From the NCBI RefSeq assembly GCF_009765975.1, contig NZ_LMUJ01000034.1:50916-100447 (forward strand): a stretch of 49,532 nt of DNA. The letters are read 5' to 3'. Both the position numbers and the translations under genes were made by a program. The notes under the pieces were generated by a model. That model was given only the letters and a program-made list of their open reading frames with translations, searched no databases and was not told where the DNA came from. Positions 26,660 through 35,616 of the stretch are shown piece after piece. The stretch is from Acidisphaera sp. S103 (lineage in GTDB: Bacteria > Pseudomonadota > Alphaproteobacteria > Acetobacterales > Acetobacteraceae). The number at the start of each line of letters is the position of its first letter. Positions within the stretch are counted from its first letter, which is position 1.

Positions 26660-27469
26660 TTATTCCTTATGGAAAACGAGAGTGCGCAGTTCAATGCTTT
26701 CCCGCGCTGGCGAACCGGCTGGCGCGTCGGGCACCAGGAACGCGGTGTGCGGGGCGAAGCGGGCGACATCCGTGCGCGAGTCATAGCACTTGATCAGGAT
26801 CACCTCGTCCGGCCGCTGCTCCTTAATGTAGTGCCAGCGATGGTCGGGACTAAACGCGACATTGTAGGTTTCCCCCACCCGATTTGGATAGATCAGATCG
26901 GACGGAACCAGTTCCTCGAAGCGCACCGACGGAGCTTCGGCCACAGCGAGCGGCGCGTCATAGACCGGATGGTTGACCGGGCGCCACAGGTTGATGACCT
27001 GGACACGACCTTTCAGCAGTTCATCAGCCTCGTCCGGCAGCAGGTCGCGCACCCGTTGCGGACCGGACCTGGCCGTGTGATCCACATGCACGCGGGTCGC
27101 GGGCTGGCGCGGACCATCGCCATAATCCTGCTGGCCAGGGACACGGCGACGCAACGTATGATCGAAAATGAACACACGGTCAGCGCCCGTCACGTCCTTC
27201 AGCAGACGTTGTGCTTCCGCGTAATATGTATCCCGAACCTGAGCCTCATCCTGGAAATCGGTGACGGCGGATCGATGTTCGACCACCGCGAAGCCCTCAC
27301 CATCCAGAGTGAATGCGTGTTCCTCCTCCCGCAGGTCATGCACCGGCAATCTGTGCGGCGCCGTCGCCACGGTCGTGCGAGGGGAGCCATCACCGGGATC
27401 GTAGGTAAAGCTGCGTGGGCGCTCCTGCGTCGGGACGATGTAGTTCAGTTCGGCGGTGGTCGCGCTCAC
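26660..27469 (-). CDS. CmcJ/NvfI-family oxidoreductase
   Basis: 269 aa. I place the start at the GTG at 27469 because a strong AGGAGG lies 7 bases upstream; a start at 27556 would add 29 residues. Sequence landmarks: SATTAELNYIVPTQERPRSF, VRDTYYAEAQRLLKDVTGAD, RVFIFDHTLRRRV, TRVHVDHTARSGPQRVRDLL, VINLWRPVNHPVYDAPLAVA, HRWHYIKEQRPDEVILIKCY. These match the CmcJ/NvfI group, relatives of Fe(II)/2-oxoglutarate oxygenases named after the cephamycin 7-alpha-methoxylation protein CmcJ and the fungal endoperoxide former NvfI. The VHVDHT segment supplies the His-x-Asp iron site and the CYDSR region the C-terminal part. Paired with the TauD-like gene; two oxygenases in one operon suggest sequential oxidation of one substrate. 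Confidence 0.82.
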   Translation of the reverse strand: MSATTAELNYIVPTQERPRSFTYDPGDGSPRTTVATAPHRLPVHDLREEEHAFTLDGEGFAVVEHRSAVTDFQDEAQVRDTYYAEAQRLLKDVTGADRVFIFDHTLRRRVPGQQDYGDGPRQPATRVHVDHTARSGPQRVRDLLPDEADELLKGRVQVINLWRPVNHPVYDAPLAVAEAPSVRFEELVPSDLIYPNRVGETYNVAFSPDHRWHYIKEQRPDEVILIKCYDSRTDVARFAPHTAFLVPDAPAGSPARESIELRTLVFHKE

Positions 27470-27635
27470 GTCTGTTCCTCCTGCGTTAAACTGGCGGACG
27501 AATTTCGCGGGATCAACATCCAGTTTCGTGATGCCGCGAAATCCCGATCGCTTCATCCCTCGATCTTTCGGTCACTCATGATCGTGGCGATGGTCACACG
27601 TCATCATCACGTGAGTCAATCATGTTATACGATAC

Positions 27636-27900
27636 TTACACGTTATATGAGCAGCAAAACTCGGCAGCCGCATCGCCGTGGACCGACAGGACTCCCTCAT
27701 GGAAATAGACGTCAACGGCGTGCCCCGCATCGATCGGAGCAGGTGTGACGCCCCGGACGGGAAAGGTCTGGCGGGAGATTTCGTAGGGTAGGCCGGCTTC
27801 GTTCGCCCAGGCGGCAGCATCGGCGTTGACGTTTGTCCGGCCCCACAGCAAGGCTTTTTCCAGGCGATCTGAAGACGTGCGAGCAGATCGTGCTTTTCGG
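27636..27900 (-). pseudogene. C-terminal fragment of a sulfonate/nitrate-type ABC binding protein
   Basis: The minus strand reads HDLLARLQIAWKK, then in another frame LLWGRTNVNADAAAWANEAG and LPYEISRQTFPVRGVTPAPI, EEGVL-like ending. This resembles the end of SsuA/TauA-type binding proteins (helix with WxxxNPDEAAAWxA and a TxPVxxVxPxPID stretch). The first two thirds of the protein are absent and the frame is broken once. Confidence 0.5.
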
Positions 27901-27957
27901 CGGTGGCCCGTTCAGCCAGGCCGCATCCGCAGGCCTGCCGGTGCATCGTTGGGGCTA

Positions 27958-28116
27958 TCTGGCAGTCAGAACCTGTTCGCCGGCACCCGCACCTGTCATT
28001 CGATCGCGCATTTGCCGTTGCCGCAACGTGTCGCGGCGATGCGCGACCCGGAGGTGCGGGCGAACATCGCCACCGAGGATCCGAACGAGTTCAACGCCTG
28101 GTCATTGCTTTGCGTT
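27958..28116 (+). pseudogene. Fragment of an N-acyl-D-amino-acid deacylase-like amidohydrolase
   Basis: The plus strand reads HSIAHLPLPQRVAAMRDPEV and RANIATEDPNEFNAWSLL. The LPLxxRVAxMRDPExR block is characteristic of the D-aminoacylase/amidohydrolase-3 group. There is no start and no catalytic metal site nearby, so this is an internal scrap of a gene that is normally about 550 codons. Confidence 0.5.
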
Positions 28117-28154
28117 GTCGATCCCCCGGGAAGCTGCCATGTGCGGTGCAGCTA

Positions 28155-29504
28155 TTAAGCGCGACCGTTGGCACGACAGAGCGTTGTCAGCACGCCCACG
28201 TCATCCCATTCTTCGCATCGATCGACGGCTTGCTCGACCAATGTAGCGCCTTTACGCGTTAGTACCACGACGGCGAGTTCACGGAATTTTTCGCGCAACT
28301 CCGCTTCAGAGAATGGGTCCTGAAAATCGCCGCGGTGACTATCACGGTCATGGGTCGCACGCCTGCCGTCCTTTAACTCAACGGTCACGCGCGCGGGACG
28401 CAGCCGAGGGGCAAGCGCGGTCATCGCCGGATCCTCCGCGACGGTCACCCGTTGACGCAGCGCAGTGATGAAGGGATCATGCACTGCCGTATCGTCTAGT
28501 GCCGCGAACCCGGCACTGCCTCGCACCGCCAGCGTTGCGGCCGCATGTGGAAATGAATACTTCGAGGCGAAGTAGTTTCGCGGGTTCGGATCGCGCATTA
28601 CGGACGCGAAGCGATAGGTCACGCACTCGATCCGGACGATCTCCTCGGGTCGCGCTTTCAGTTCGGCCAAAGCCGCCACGAGGCAATCAAGCGCGGGGTG
28701 AATAGGGTTGCAGCATGCATACAGTCGAAAATAATTTTGGGTGATGTGCCAGGTCTTGCCGAGTTCATCCAGCACGCCATCTGTCCTGAAACCGTCCCCC
28801 ACCAACTGCCCGAGGGCCAATTCGATCGCATCTTCCTGCGGTTCGAAGCCAGCGAGGGCGAGATCGGGCGCCAATGCCGCCGCGAATCCACTCATTCCGC
28901 CAGCAACGTTCAAGGCGGTCGCGCCCGCCACCGCATTTGTATAGCTCGGTGTCAACAAAAGTGTCGTTGCAATGCCCATAGCACGATTGATGCCGGCGGC
29001 GTCCAACCCTCGCAAACGAGCACCTGCCGCCGCGGATGCGAGCAGCGACACCTGTCCGTTTTGATGTGCCAGTGGCCGCGGTGTGAACCCCTCGGCGAGG
29101 CGGGCCGCGACATCGTATCCTAGCAGCAGCGCCATCAGCATATCGCGGCCAGTGGCGCCCGTTTGTTCCCCGACCGCCAGTGCGCCTGGCAGTACCTGCA
29201 TCGCAGCCTGACCGGAGACGAAGCGCAGGCCTTCGCACAACTCGATTGACCGGCCGGCGATGCCATTCAACAACGCCGCCGTTCGCACGTCACTGGATGG
29301 CCAACCGGAAGCAAAAACCGTCGCCCCAGCACCACCTGCGAGCCGCTCGCGCAATTGTTTCACTTCGGGGCGCGCCGAACCGGCCAGAATAACACCCAGC
29401 GTGTCCAGCAGCACCATTTTGGTATGGTACCGCACCGGGTCGGGCACATCGTCCCACGTCACGGTCGCAACGAATTTTGCCAATTCTTCGATCTGCCGTC
29501 CCAC
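28155..29504 (-). CDS. MmgE/PrpD-family protein
   Basis: 449 aa from a GTG at 29504 with AAGGAAAG upstream. The family includes 2-methylcitrate dehydratase, cis-aconitate decarboxylase and iminodisuccinate epimerase. Landmarks: YHTKMVLLDTLGVILAGSA, GIAGRSIELCEGLRFVSGQA, LMALLLGYDVAARLAEGF, NQxVSLL-type region (HQNGQVSLLASAAAGARLRG), RLYACCNPIHPALDCLVAAL, FASKYSFPHAAATLAVRGS. It lies 20 bases after the ABC permease stop and is the last gene of that operon, so it probably isomerises, dehydrates or epimerises the imported compound. No prpB or prpC gene is near, which argues against a methylcitrate-cycle role. Confidence 0.85.
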   Translation of the reverse strand: MGRQIEELAKFVATVTWDDVPDPVRYHTKMVLLDTLGVILAGSARPEVKQLRERLAGGAGATVFASGWPSSDVRTAALLNGIAGRSIELCEGLRFVSGQAAMQVLPGALAVGEQTGATGRDMLMALLLGYDVAARLAEGFTPRPLAHQNGQVSLLASAAAGARLRGLDAAGINRAMGIATTLLLTPSYTNAVAGATALNVAGGMSGFAAALAPDLALAGFEPQEDAIELALGQLVGDGFRTDGVLDELGKTWHITQNYFRLYACCNPIHPALDCLVAALAELKARPEEIVRIECVTYRFASVMRDPNPRNYFASKYSFPHAAATLAVRGSAGFAALDDTAVHDPFITALRQRVTVAEDPAMTALAPRLRPARVTVELKDGRRATHDRDSHRGDFQDPFSEAELREKFRELAVVVLTRKGATLVEQAVDRCEEWDDVGVLTTLCRANGRA

Positions 29505-29524
29505 GATAACTTTCCTTCCGCCGA

Positions 29525-30556
29525 TCAGTTCCCTTCCTTCGCGATGTCAGGCTCCCGCGTTTCCGATCGCCGCACCATGATGGACAAAGCGACGGCGATG
29601 ATCAGGGCCCCGCCGTAAAACAGGTTCTGGATGAAGACCTGAATCCCCATCAGCGACAGACCATAAATCCCGGTGACTAGGAAATACACCGCCGCGAAGG
29701 AACCCCAGGCGTTGAACCGCCCCGGCACGATCGCGGTCGAACCCAGGAACGCCGCCGCAAACGCCGGCAGCATAAAGCTGTCTCCCGAGTTCGGATCGGC
29801 GGACGCACTGGTGCCTGCGTACAGCACGCCAGCGACCGCGGCCAGGAACGATCCCGCCATCAACGCGCCGAACCTCAGCTTTCCCACAGGCAACCCCGAC
29901 AACCGTGCGATCCGCCGGCCACGTCCGACAAACAGCAACTGCCGGCCCAAAGGCGTATAGGTCAGGAAGAACCACAGCGCGGCAACGATCACCACCGCAT
30001 AGACAAAGCCAAGGGAGATGCCAAAAAATCGCGGCACGATCACCAGTTCGACCAGCGTATTGGAAATGCCCGACACCAGATTGCTGTGGCTGATCCACAG
30101 CGTGATCCCGCTGACCAGGGATCCCATACCTAACGTCGCGATGATCGATTCGACCCCGATCACAACAACCAGAATGCCATTGATCGCGCCCACCACCAAC
30201 CCAGCCAAAAGGGCAACCACGATGGCCCAACCGATCGGCACGGCTTGCTGGGTGTTCAATATGGCGATCAGCATTGCCGACAACGACAGCACCGATGCCG
30301 CTGACAGATCATACTCGCTGGAGGTCAGGGTAACGACCAGCGAGCAGGTCAGCACCACTAGAACCGCCTGCGAATTGAAGATCGAGGTAAAGTTCTGCAA
30401 CTGCAGGAAGCTGTCGGGTTCCAGCACGCCGAACAGCACGATGGTCAGCGCCCAGGCGAACAGCAGGGCGAACCGGTGACAGAACCGCGCCACGGCATTC
30501 TGACGTGTCGCAGCCACCTCACGCGGCGCTGGAGAGGTCGGACCCGAGACATTCAT
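29525..30556 (-). CDS. Sugar-type ABC transporter permease (RbsC/XylH-like)
   Basis: 343 aa. The N-terminal 28 residues are hydrophilic, then about 9 helices follow: FALLFAWALTIVLFGVLEPD, FNSQAVLVVLTCSLVVTLTS, SEYDLSAASVLSLSAMLIAI (the usual GxIDLSVG motif is altered to SEYDLSAA), GLVVGAINGILVVVIGVESI, TLGMGSLVSGITLWIS, FLTYTPLGRQLLFVGRGRRI, RFGALMAGSFLAAVAGVLYA, LPAFAAAFLGSTAIVPGRFN. It forms the inner-membrane channel of the importer encoded with the ATPase upstream. Its start overlaps the ATPase gene end by 38 bases, so coupling is tight. Family members import ribose, xylose, autoinducer-2 and other polar molecules. Confidence 0.88.
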   Translation of the reverse strand: MNVSGPTSPAPREVAATRQNAVARFCHRFALLFAWALTIVLFGVLEPDSFLQLQNFTSIFNSQAVLVVLTCSLVVTLTSSEYDLSAASVLSLSAMLIAILNTQQAVPIGWAIVVALLAGLVVGAINGILVVVIGVESIIATLGMGSLVSGITLWISHSNLVSGISNTLVELVIVPRFFGISLGFVYAVVIVAALWFFLTYTPLGRQLLFVGRGRRIARLSGLPVGKLRFGALMAGSFLAAVAGVLYAGTSASADPNSGDSFMLPAFAAAFLGSTAIVPGRFNAWGSFAAVYFLVTGIYGLSLMGIQVFIQNLFYGGALIIAVALSIMVRRSETREPDIAKEGN

Positions 30557-32069
30557 GCGCGATACGATCCTTTGTCACATCCGGTCCGGCGAGGTCCGCG
30601 GCGATCCGGCCGCGACGGAAAATCAGCACGCGGTCGCACAGCAACGCCAGTTGCTCATGATCGCCGCTCAGGCACAGCACACCCCCGCCACGCGATGCGA
30701 AATCGCGAATAATTGCGAAGATCTGTTCGCGCGCGCCGACGTCCACCCCCTGCGTCGGCTCCTGCAGTACCAGCAGTTTAGGAGACAGTTGCAGCCATTT
30801 CGCCAACAGGACCTTCTGCTGGTTGCCACCGCTCAGTGCTTCCAGCGGCAAGGTCGGGTCGGGCGGACGCACGCCAAATCGTTGCAATTCCGAGCGGGCG
30901 TGGTCGTCGATGGCGCGTGTCCGCAACCACCCCCGGAAGAAGCGGTGCAAGACCGGCAAGGTGACGTTGTCGGCGACCGTCAATTCGCCGATGCAGCCCT
31001 CGCGCAGCCGCTCCCCTGGCACGTAACTGATGCCGGCCGCGATTGCCGCGGCTGGTGTCATCACGGACAGTTCCATCGTTGTGGCGCCAAGACGCAATTG
31101 TCCGCTGCGAACCGGCAGGGCGCCGATCAGCATGGGGCCGATTTCGGCGAAGCCTGAACCGATCAGGCCCGACGCTCCCAGAATCTCACCAGGCGCGATC
31201 GACAGATTCACGTCGCGCGCCCCGGAACCAGACAGATCCCGCACTTCGACCAGATGATCAGTGCGCCGAGTCTCGACGGTACGCGGCGTAGCCGGCGGTA
31301 TATCATACCCCACGATCAACCGGACCAGATCGTTCCGTACGAAACCAGCAGTCGGACCGCTACCGACGACGCGGCCGTCACGCAATACGGTGACGTGGTC
31401 GGTGACCGACAGAATCTCGTCCAGGTCGTGCGAGACAAACAGTACACCAAACCCGGCGTCCCGCACGCGCCGCACGACATCGAACAACTGATGCACGTTC
31501 GAATCGGCCAGATTCGCGGTCGGCTCATCCAGCACCAACAGCCCGCGGCGGATGCCCGTTTCGCCCTGCAATTGCCGGATTTCATCCACCGCGCGGACGA
31601 TCGCCAGCATTGGCCGCTGCCAGGGCCGCAGGGTTTCCACGGTGGCACGCGGATCGACATCCATACCGAACTCGGTCAGCAGTGCTTCGCAACGCCGCGC
31701 TTCCTCACCCCACCGGATCGGCCTCAGGCGTTCTTGCGCGATCGCGCCGATCCGCAGGTTTTCAACGACGGAGAGAGAGCCGATCAGCCCGGGGTCCTGG
31801 TGCACGAACGCCATGCCAAGGCCGCGAAACAGACCCGGTGCCAGTGGAAGCCGCACTGGCTTGCCATCGATGATCAGTTCGGCTTCAGGCTCCGGCGCGT
31901 GATAGCCGCCCAGGATTTTGATCAGCGTCGACTTGCCGGATCCGTTATGGCCGACCAATCCATGAACCGTTCCGCTGTCGATCGTCAGCGACACGTCGTC
32001 CAAAGCGGTTGTGCCACCGAAGCGCTTGCTGAAGTGCCGCGCTTCCAGGATCGGGATCGCGGGCGGCAT
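30519..32069 (-). CDS. Sugar-type ABC transporter ATPase with two nucleotide-binding domains
   Basis: 516 aa from the ATG at 32069, which has AAGGAT 6 bases upstream; an ATG at 32096 also exists. First domain (residues about 5-240): FSKRFGGTTALDDVSLTI, Walker A GLVGHNGSGKSTLIKILGG, an atypical signature (TVETLRPWQRPMLAIVRAV instead of LSxGxxQ), Walker B GLLVLDEPTANLADS, H-loop VLFVSHDLDEIL. Second domain (about 250-510): a Walker A lacking the Lys-Ser/Thr pair (GLIGSGFAEIG), canonical signature ALSGGNQQKVLLAKWLQ, Walker B LLVLQEPTQGVDVGA. A degenerate second Walker A is normal for the RbsA/MglA type. It powers the importer with the permease downstream and the binding protein upstream. Confidence 0.9.
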   Translation of the reverse strand: MPPAIPILEARHFSKRFGGTTALDDVSLTIDSGTVHGLVGHNGSGKSTLIKILGGYHAPEPEAELIIDGKPVRLPLAPGLFRGLGMAFVHQDPGLIGSLSVVENLRIGAIAQERLRPIRWGEEARRCEALLTEFGMDVDPRATVETLRPWQRPMLAIVRAVDEIRQLQGETGIRRGLLVLDEPTANLADSNVHQLFDVVRRVRDAGFGVLFVSHDLDEILSVTDHVTVLRDGRVVGSGPTAGFVRNDLVRLIVGYDIPPATPRTVETRRTDHLVEVRDLSGSGARDVNLSIAPGEILGASGLIGSGFAEIGPMLIGALPVRSGQLRLGATTMELSVMTPAAAIAAGISYVPGERLREGCIGELTVADNVTLPVLHRFFRGWLRTRAIDDHARSELQRFGVRPPDPTLPLEALSGGNQQKVLLAKWLQLSPKLLVLQEPTQGVDVGAREQIFAIIRDFASRGGGVLCLSGDHEQLALLCDRVLIFRRGRIAADLAGPDVTKDRIAHECLGSDLSSAA

Positions 32070-32080
32070 CGGCGATCCTT

Positions 32081-33214
32081 CTATTTCAGGCCCCATAGCG
32101 CCTCATACCCTTTGCGCGCGGCGTCGCCGTATCCGACACCGAACTTCGCGGGCACACCGGCCGCCGCGACATCCGCCTTCGTGAATGCTCGTATACCGAC
32201 GACGTAGTTTTTCACCAACGGCTGTTTCAGCAGCACGCGCATGTCCTGATCCAGGATCGCGCCGGCGAGCCATGTGGTGTCTTCGCCGGACTCAAACGTT
32301 ACGATGTCCCCGGTGCGGAGCATGTCCAGCACCGCGGGGGTGTTGTTGAACGTCGCCACCTTCACCCGAGCCGAGGAACCCGTGGTGATGATGGCCGGGA
32401 TCACAGGCTGGACCATCCCGTCATAGATCGGGATCACGTAGTCGAGTGAACGATCGGCCAGGATGGCACTCTGCACCGTCGGGCCAATTTTGGATGCCCA
32501 GTCGGCCGCGTTGACGCCGGCGCTCCGCACTTTGCAGGTCGGGCAGTATTGTTTGAACATCCCCATGATCGCCTTTTCGATATAGGGACTGTTCGCCGTG
32601 CTGGGTGCGGTAATGACCAGCACGTCGGCCTTGCCATCCGTCTTCAGGATCACATAGGCCGCTTCAAGTTTTGCCGCGTCGATATAGGCGCCGTAAACGA
32701 TGCCGGTCAGATCCTCCAACTGAGTCTGGCCGTTGGCGTGGGTGTGCGCGGCGACAACGGGAATGCCTTTGCTGATCGCTTCCTTGATCTGCGGCGCGAC
32801 GGTCGCGGGGTCCAGGCCGCACGCGACATTGATCAGGTCCGCCTTGTGCGCGAAAGCCGTGTTGAAGCCCTGGACCCATTGACCCAATTGCGCGGTGGTC
32901 TGCCAGACTTCGTGCCGGATTCCGAGTTTATGGGCGAATTCGTCCATCTGCTTGTCGACGACGTCGCAAAACGGGATCGCCGTCGACGTCGGGATGGTGA
33001 AGATCAGTTTATCCTTCAGCGAAGCCGGATCGATCGCCGGCCCGGGCGGCGTAAAGCGTGTCTCTCCCGTGTGAGCGGCGAGCATGGCCTCCAGATCGGC
33101 ACGCGCGACCGATGTCAGCCCCGTGTCGTCTGCCCTGGCCGAGCCCGTGATATCGATGAGCCCCATCAGCAACGCGACGACACATGCGATGCCCGTCCGT
33201 CTCCACGATATCAT
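32081..33214 (-). CDS. Sugar-type ABC transporter periplasmic binding protein
   Basis: 377 aa from the ATG at 33214, preceded by GAGGGATCG. Signal peptide MISWRRTGIACVVALLMGLI followed by cleavage near ARA-DD. The mature protein fits Peripla_BP_4: LIFTIPTSTAIPFCDVVDKQ, HKLGIRHEVWQTTAQLGQWV, LINVACGLDPATVAPQIKEA, SKGIPVVAAHTHANGQTQLE, TLxLxDG-like YVIPIYDGMVQPVIPAI, GEDTTWLAGAILDQDMRVLL. It starts the operon binding protein - ATPase - permease - MmgE/PrpD. The amidase gene is divergent, with 138 bases between the two starts, so both could share regulation. The ligand is unknown; the fold suits a sugar or small polar molecule. Confidence 0.85.
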   Translation of the reverse strand: MISWRRTGIACVVALLMGLIDITGSARADDTGLTSVARADLEAMLAAHTGETRFTPPGPAIDPASLKDKLIFTIPTSTAIPFCDVVDKQMDEFAHKLGIRHEVWQTTAQLGQWVQGFNTAFAHKADLINVACGLDPATVAPQIKEAISKGIPVVAAHTHANGQTQLEDLTGIVYGAYIDAAKLEAAYVILKTDGKADVLVITAPSTANSPYIEKAIMGMFKQYCPTCKVRSAGVNAADWASKIGPTVQSAILADRSLDYVIPIYDGMVQPVIPAIITTGSSARVKVATFNNTPAVLDMLRTGDIVTFESGEDTTWLAGAILDQDMRVLLKQPLVKNYVVGIRAFTKADVAAAGVPAKFGVGYGDAARKGYEALWGLK

Positions 33215-33352
33215 GTGCGATCCCTCACGCTGGCCTGGATCCCAATTGATCCCTGCCGCAACTATTGCGCCCGCGTTGGGTATTGGCAACGTGACCAATG
33301 ACGCAAGGTGTTGTTTGCGGGTTGCGGGACGTGGTCTAAACTCCGCCGGATC

Positions 33353-34735
33353 ATGACCGACGATCTGACCTCTCTGTCGATTGGAACGTTGTCCGAATTG
33401 CTCGATGCGCGCCGGATCGAGGCAGAGGCGCTGACCCGGCAGTGCCTGGCCCGAGCGGAAGGCGTGGGACGGTCACTGAACTGTTTTATCACGCTGTGTC
33501 CGGACACCGCCCTGGCGGAGGCGCGTGCCGCCGACGCCCGTTCCGCAACGGGACAGCGGCTTGGGAAGCTGGATGGGATCCCCGTCGCGCTGAAGGACAA
33601 CATCGACGTCGCCAACATTCCAACGACCAATGGCTTTGGCGGCGGCCCACTGCGCGTTCCCCGCGAGGACGCCACCGTCACCCGCCGCCTGCGAGACGCG
33701 GGCGCGGTCATTCTGGGCAAACTGACGATGCATGAGGGCGCTTTGGGAGCGACCACAGATAACCCGCATCATGGAAGGACACATAATCCTTTTCGCCACG
33801 GCCACTCGCCTGGCGGATCGAGCGGCGGATCAGGTGCCGCGGTCGCCGCAGGCCTGTGCTGCGCGGCCCTGGGCACGGACACAGGCGGTTCGGTGCGCAT
33901 CCCAGCATCGTGGTGCGGCGTGGTCGGCCTGAAGCCAAGCTACGGACTGATCAGCACGCGCGGCGTGGTGCCCCTGAGTCATCGCCTGGATCATGTCGGC
34001 CCGCTGACCCGAACCGCGGCGGATGCCACCCTGCTGCTGGACGTTCTGGCCGGTTACGATCCGCTTTGTCCTGAGTCACGACGAGCGTCACCCGGCGACG
34101 CCACTCAACCATCCCTGTCGGGCCTACGGATCGCCGTACTGACGAATTTTGCTGTCGAGACAGTGGAGCAAGAAGTCACCGACGCCTTCGCCCAATCACT
34201 TGCGCGGCTGTGCGACGCCGGCGCGCGCGTGGAGACGATCACCCTGCCGGCGTTCGATCCGGTCAAAGTCCGCCGCGCCTGTTTCGTGCGGGTCGAAGCG
34301 GAGGCAGCATTTGTCCACGGCACCTTATATCAACAGGAGCCGGGGCGGTTTTCCGCCGCCATGCGCGGCTACCTCGATTACGGGCTACGCCTTTCGGCGA
34401 CCCGTTTGTTGCAAGCTGACCGGATCATGGAAGAAGCGGCGGGCGCCCTGAACGCCTGCTGGGATCGGTTCGATGTGATGCTGTCGCCCACCACGCCGCA
34501 GGCTGCCCCGTCGTTTGATACGATACCACCTGACAACGCCGGGACGTTTTGCGTGCTGGCGAATGTCGGCGGCTATCCGGCGATCAGCCTGCCGATGGGA
34601 ATGACTACGGACGGGCTGCCCATAGGCCTGCAAATCGTCGCGCCGTTGGACCAGGATCGCCGGCTGCTGTCCATCGCGGCGACCGTGGAAAGTCTGCTTG
34701 GTGCGGGCCCGCGGCCAAACATCGCAATTGGCTAG
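33353..34735 (+). CDS. Amidase-signature-family hydrolase
   Basis: 460 aa from the ATG at 33353. Ser-cisSer-Lys triad visible: Lys81 in GIPVALKDNIDV, cis-Ser156/157 in HGHSPGGSSGGSGAAVAAG, nucleophile Ser180 in LGTDTGGSVRIPASWCG. Further landmarks: VVGLKPSYGLISTRGVVPLS, DVMLSPTTPQAAPSF, GYPAISLPMGMTTDGLPIGL, QIVAPLDQDRRLLSIAATVE. Hydrolyses a carboxamide (or ester/carbamate) to acid plus amine or ammonia; cytoplasmic. It is closer to generic amidase/AtzF/GatA-like enzymes than to any named one, and gatB/gatC are absent so it is not the tRNA amidotransferase. Divergent from the sugar-type importer and convergent with the polysaccharide-deacetylase-like gene (4-base overlap of stops). Confidence 0.9.
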   Translation: MTDDLTSLSIGTLSELLDARRIEAEALTRQCLARAEGVGRSLNCFITLCPDTALAEARAADARSATGQRLGKLDGIPVALKDNIDVANIPTTNGFGGGPLRVPREDATVTRRLRDAGAVILGKLTMHEGALGATTDNPHHGRTHNPFRHGHSPGGSSGGSGAAVAAGLCCAALGTDTGGSVRIPASWCGVVGLKPSYGLISTRGVVPLSHRLDHVGPLTRTAADATLLLDVLAGYDPLCPESRRASPGDATQPSLSGLRIAVLTNFAVETVEQEVTDAFAQSLARLCDAGARVETITLPAFDPVKVRRACFVRVEAEAAFVHGTLYQQEPGRFSAAMRGYLDYGLRLSATRLLQADRIMEEAAGALNACWDRFDVMLSPTTPQAAPSFDTIPPDNAGTFCVLANVGGYPAISLPMGMTTDGLPIGLQIVAPLDQDRRLLSIAATVESLLGAGPRPNIAIG

Positions 34736-35616
34736 AAGCCGGCCGGCGGCGGCTCGACCGAGGCGTACCAGTCGGCGATCTGGCCGCCGTTCATGAACAC
34801 GGTGTCGTCGCGCTTCAGCAACATGTCCAGGATGCGGTTGAACCAGTTCATGCGATGCGGCACGCCGACAAGATGCGGATGCAACGGCAGGACCATGACC
34901 CGGCAATTTGTTTTCAGCTCCTCCTCGAACGTCTCCAGCGTCCACACCACCCGCTCGTGCTGTTCGTTCGAGGGCATGCCCAGGCCAGCCCACAGCGGCC
35001 CGTCATTCAGGTCAAGCGAATAGGGTGCCGCGATCATTGGTCCGTGTTTGGTTCGCATCCAGGTCGGCAGGTCGTCGATCACCCAGTCGCAGACGTAATC
35101 GACGCCGCGTGACTTCAGCACATCCGGCGTGTCCATCGTCTCGCTGAGGCCGGCACCGAGCCAGCCTCGGACTTTGGTGCCGGTGAAGCGGTGGATTCGG
35201 TCGAGGCATTTGTCGATGACGGCTTCCTCATCCGGTTCGCTTTGCAACGCTTTCTGGGTCCAGCCGTGGCCCATGAACTCCCAGCCTGCTTTCAGCATCA
35301 CCTCAGCCGCTCGGGGATAGACGTCGATCACACTGGCGTTGATCGTGGTGGAGGCGGGCAAGCCGCGCTGTTCCATCGCCCTCACGATGCGGGGGAAGCC
35401 GGTGCGCATCCCGTATTCGACCCAGGAGTAGTTCGGTACGTCGGGGATCTTGTCGTTGCCGTGCGGGCCAGGCAGCAGCTTGCGTGGCATCGGCTGTTCG
35501 AACGGCCAGTACTCGACGTTGACCACGACATGTACGATCAGCCTCTTGTTCGGCTTGGGCGGCGGCAGAGGCGCGCGGTCCGACGCCATCTGGTAGGGAA
35601 TACGGGGGTTCGACAT
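34732..35616 (-). CDS. Polysaccharide-deacetylase-like (NodB-fold) hydrolase
   Basis: 294 aa from the ATG at 35616. NodB/PuuE-like landmarks: KRLIVHVVVNVEYWPFEQP (motif 1 region), SWVEYGMRTGFPRIVRAMEQ, GLPASTTINASVIDVYPRAA, WEFMGHGWTQKALQSEPDE (metal-binding His pair), VRGWLGAGLSETMDTPDVLK, VDYVCDWVIDDLP, VMVLPLHPHLVGVPHRMNWF. Members without signal peptides and of this length include allantoinase PuuE and other cyclic-amide or formamide hydrolases rather than true chitin or peptidoglycan deacetylases. Context (amidase, M20 amidohydrolase, MmgE/PrpD, two importers) agrees with a role in hydrolysing a nitrogen-containing substrate. The specific reaction is not known. The gene is divergent from the M20 gene, 131 bases apart. 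Confidence 0.85.
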   Translation of the reverse strand: MSNPRIPYQMASDRAPLPPPKPNKRLIVHVVVNVEYWPFEQPMPRKLLPGPHGNDKIPDVPNYSWVEYGMRTGFPRIVRAMEQRGLPASTTINASVIDVYPRAAEVMLKAGWEFMGHGWTQKALQSEPDEEAVIDKCLDRIHRFTGTKVRGWLGAGLSETMDTPDVLKSRGVDYVCDWVIDDLPTWMRTKHGPMIAAPYSLDLNDGPLWAGLGMPSNEQHERVVWTLETFEEELKTNCRVMVLPLHPHLVGVPHRMNWFNRILDMLLKRDDTVFMNGGQIADWYASVEPPPAGF

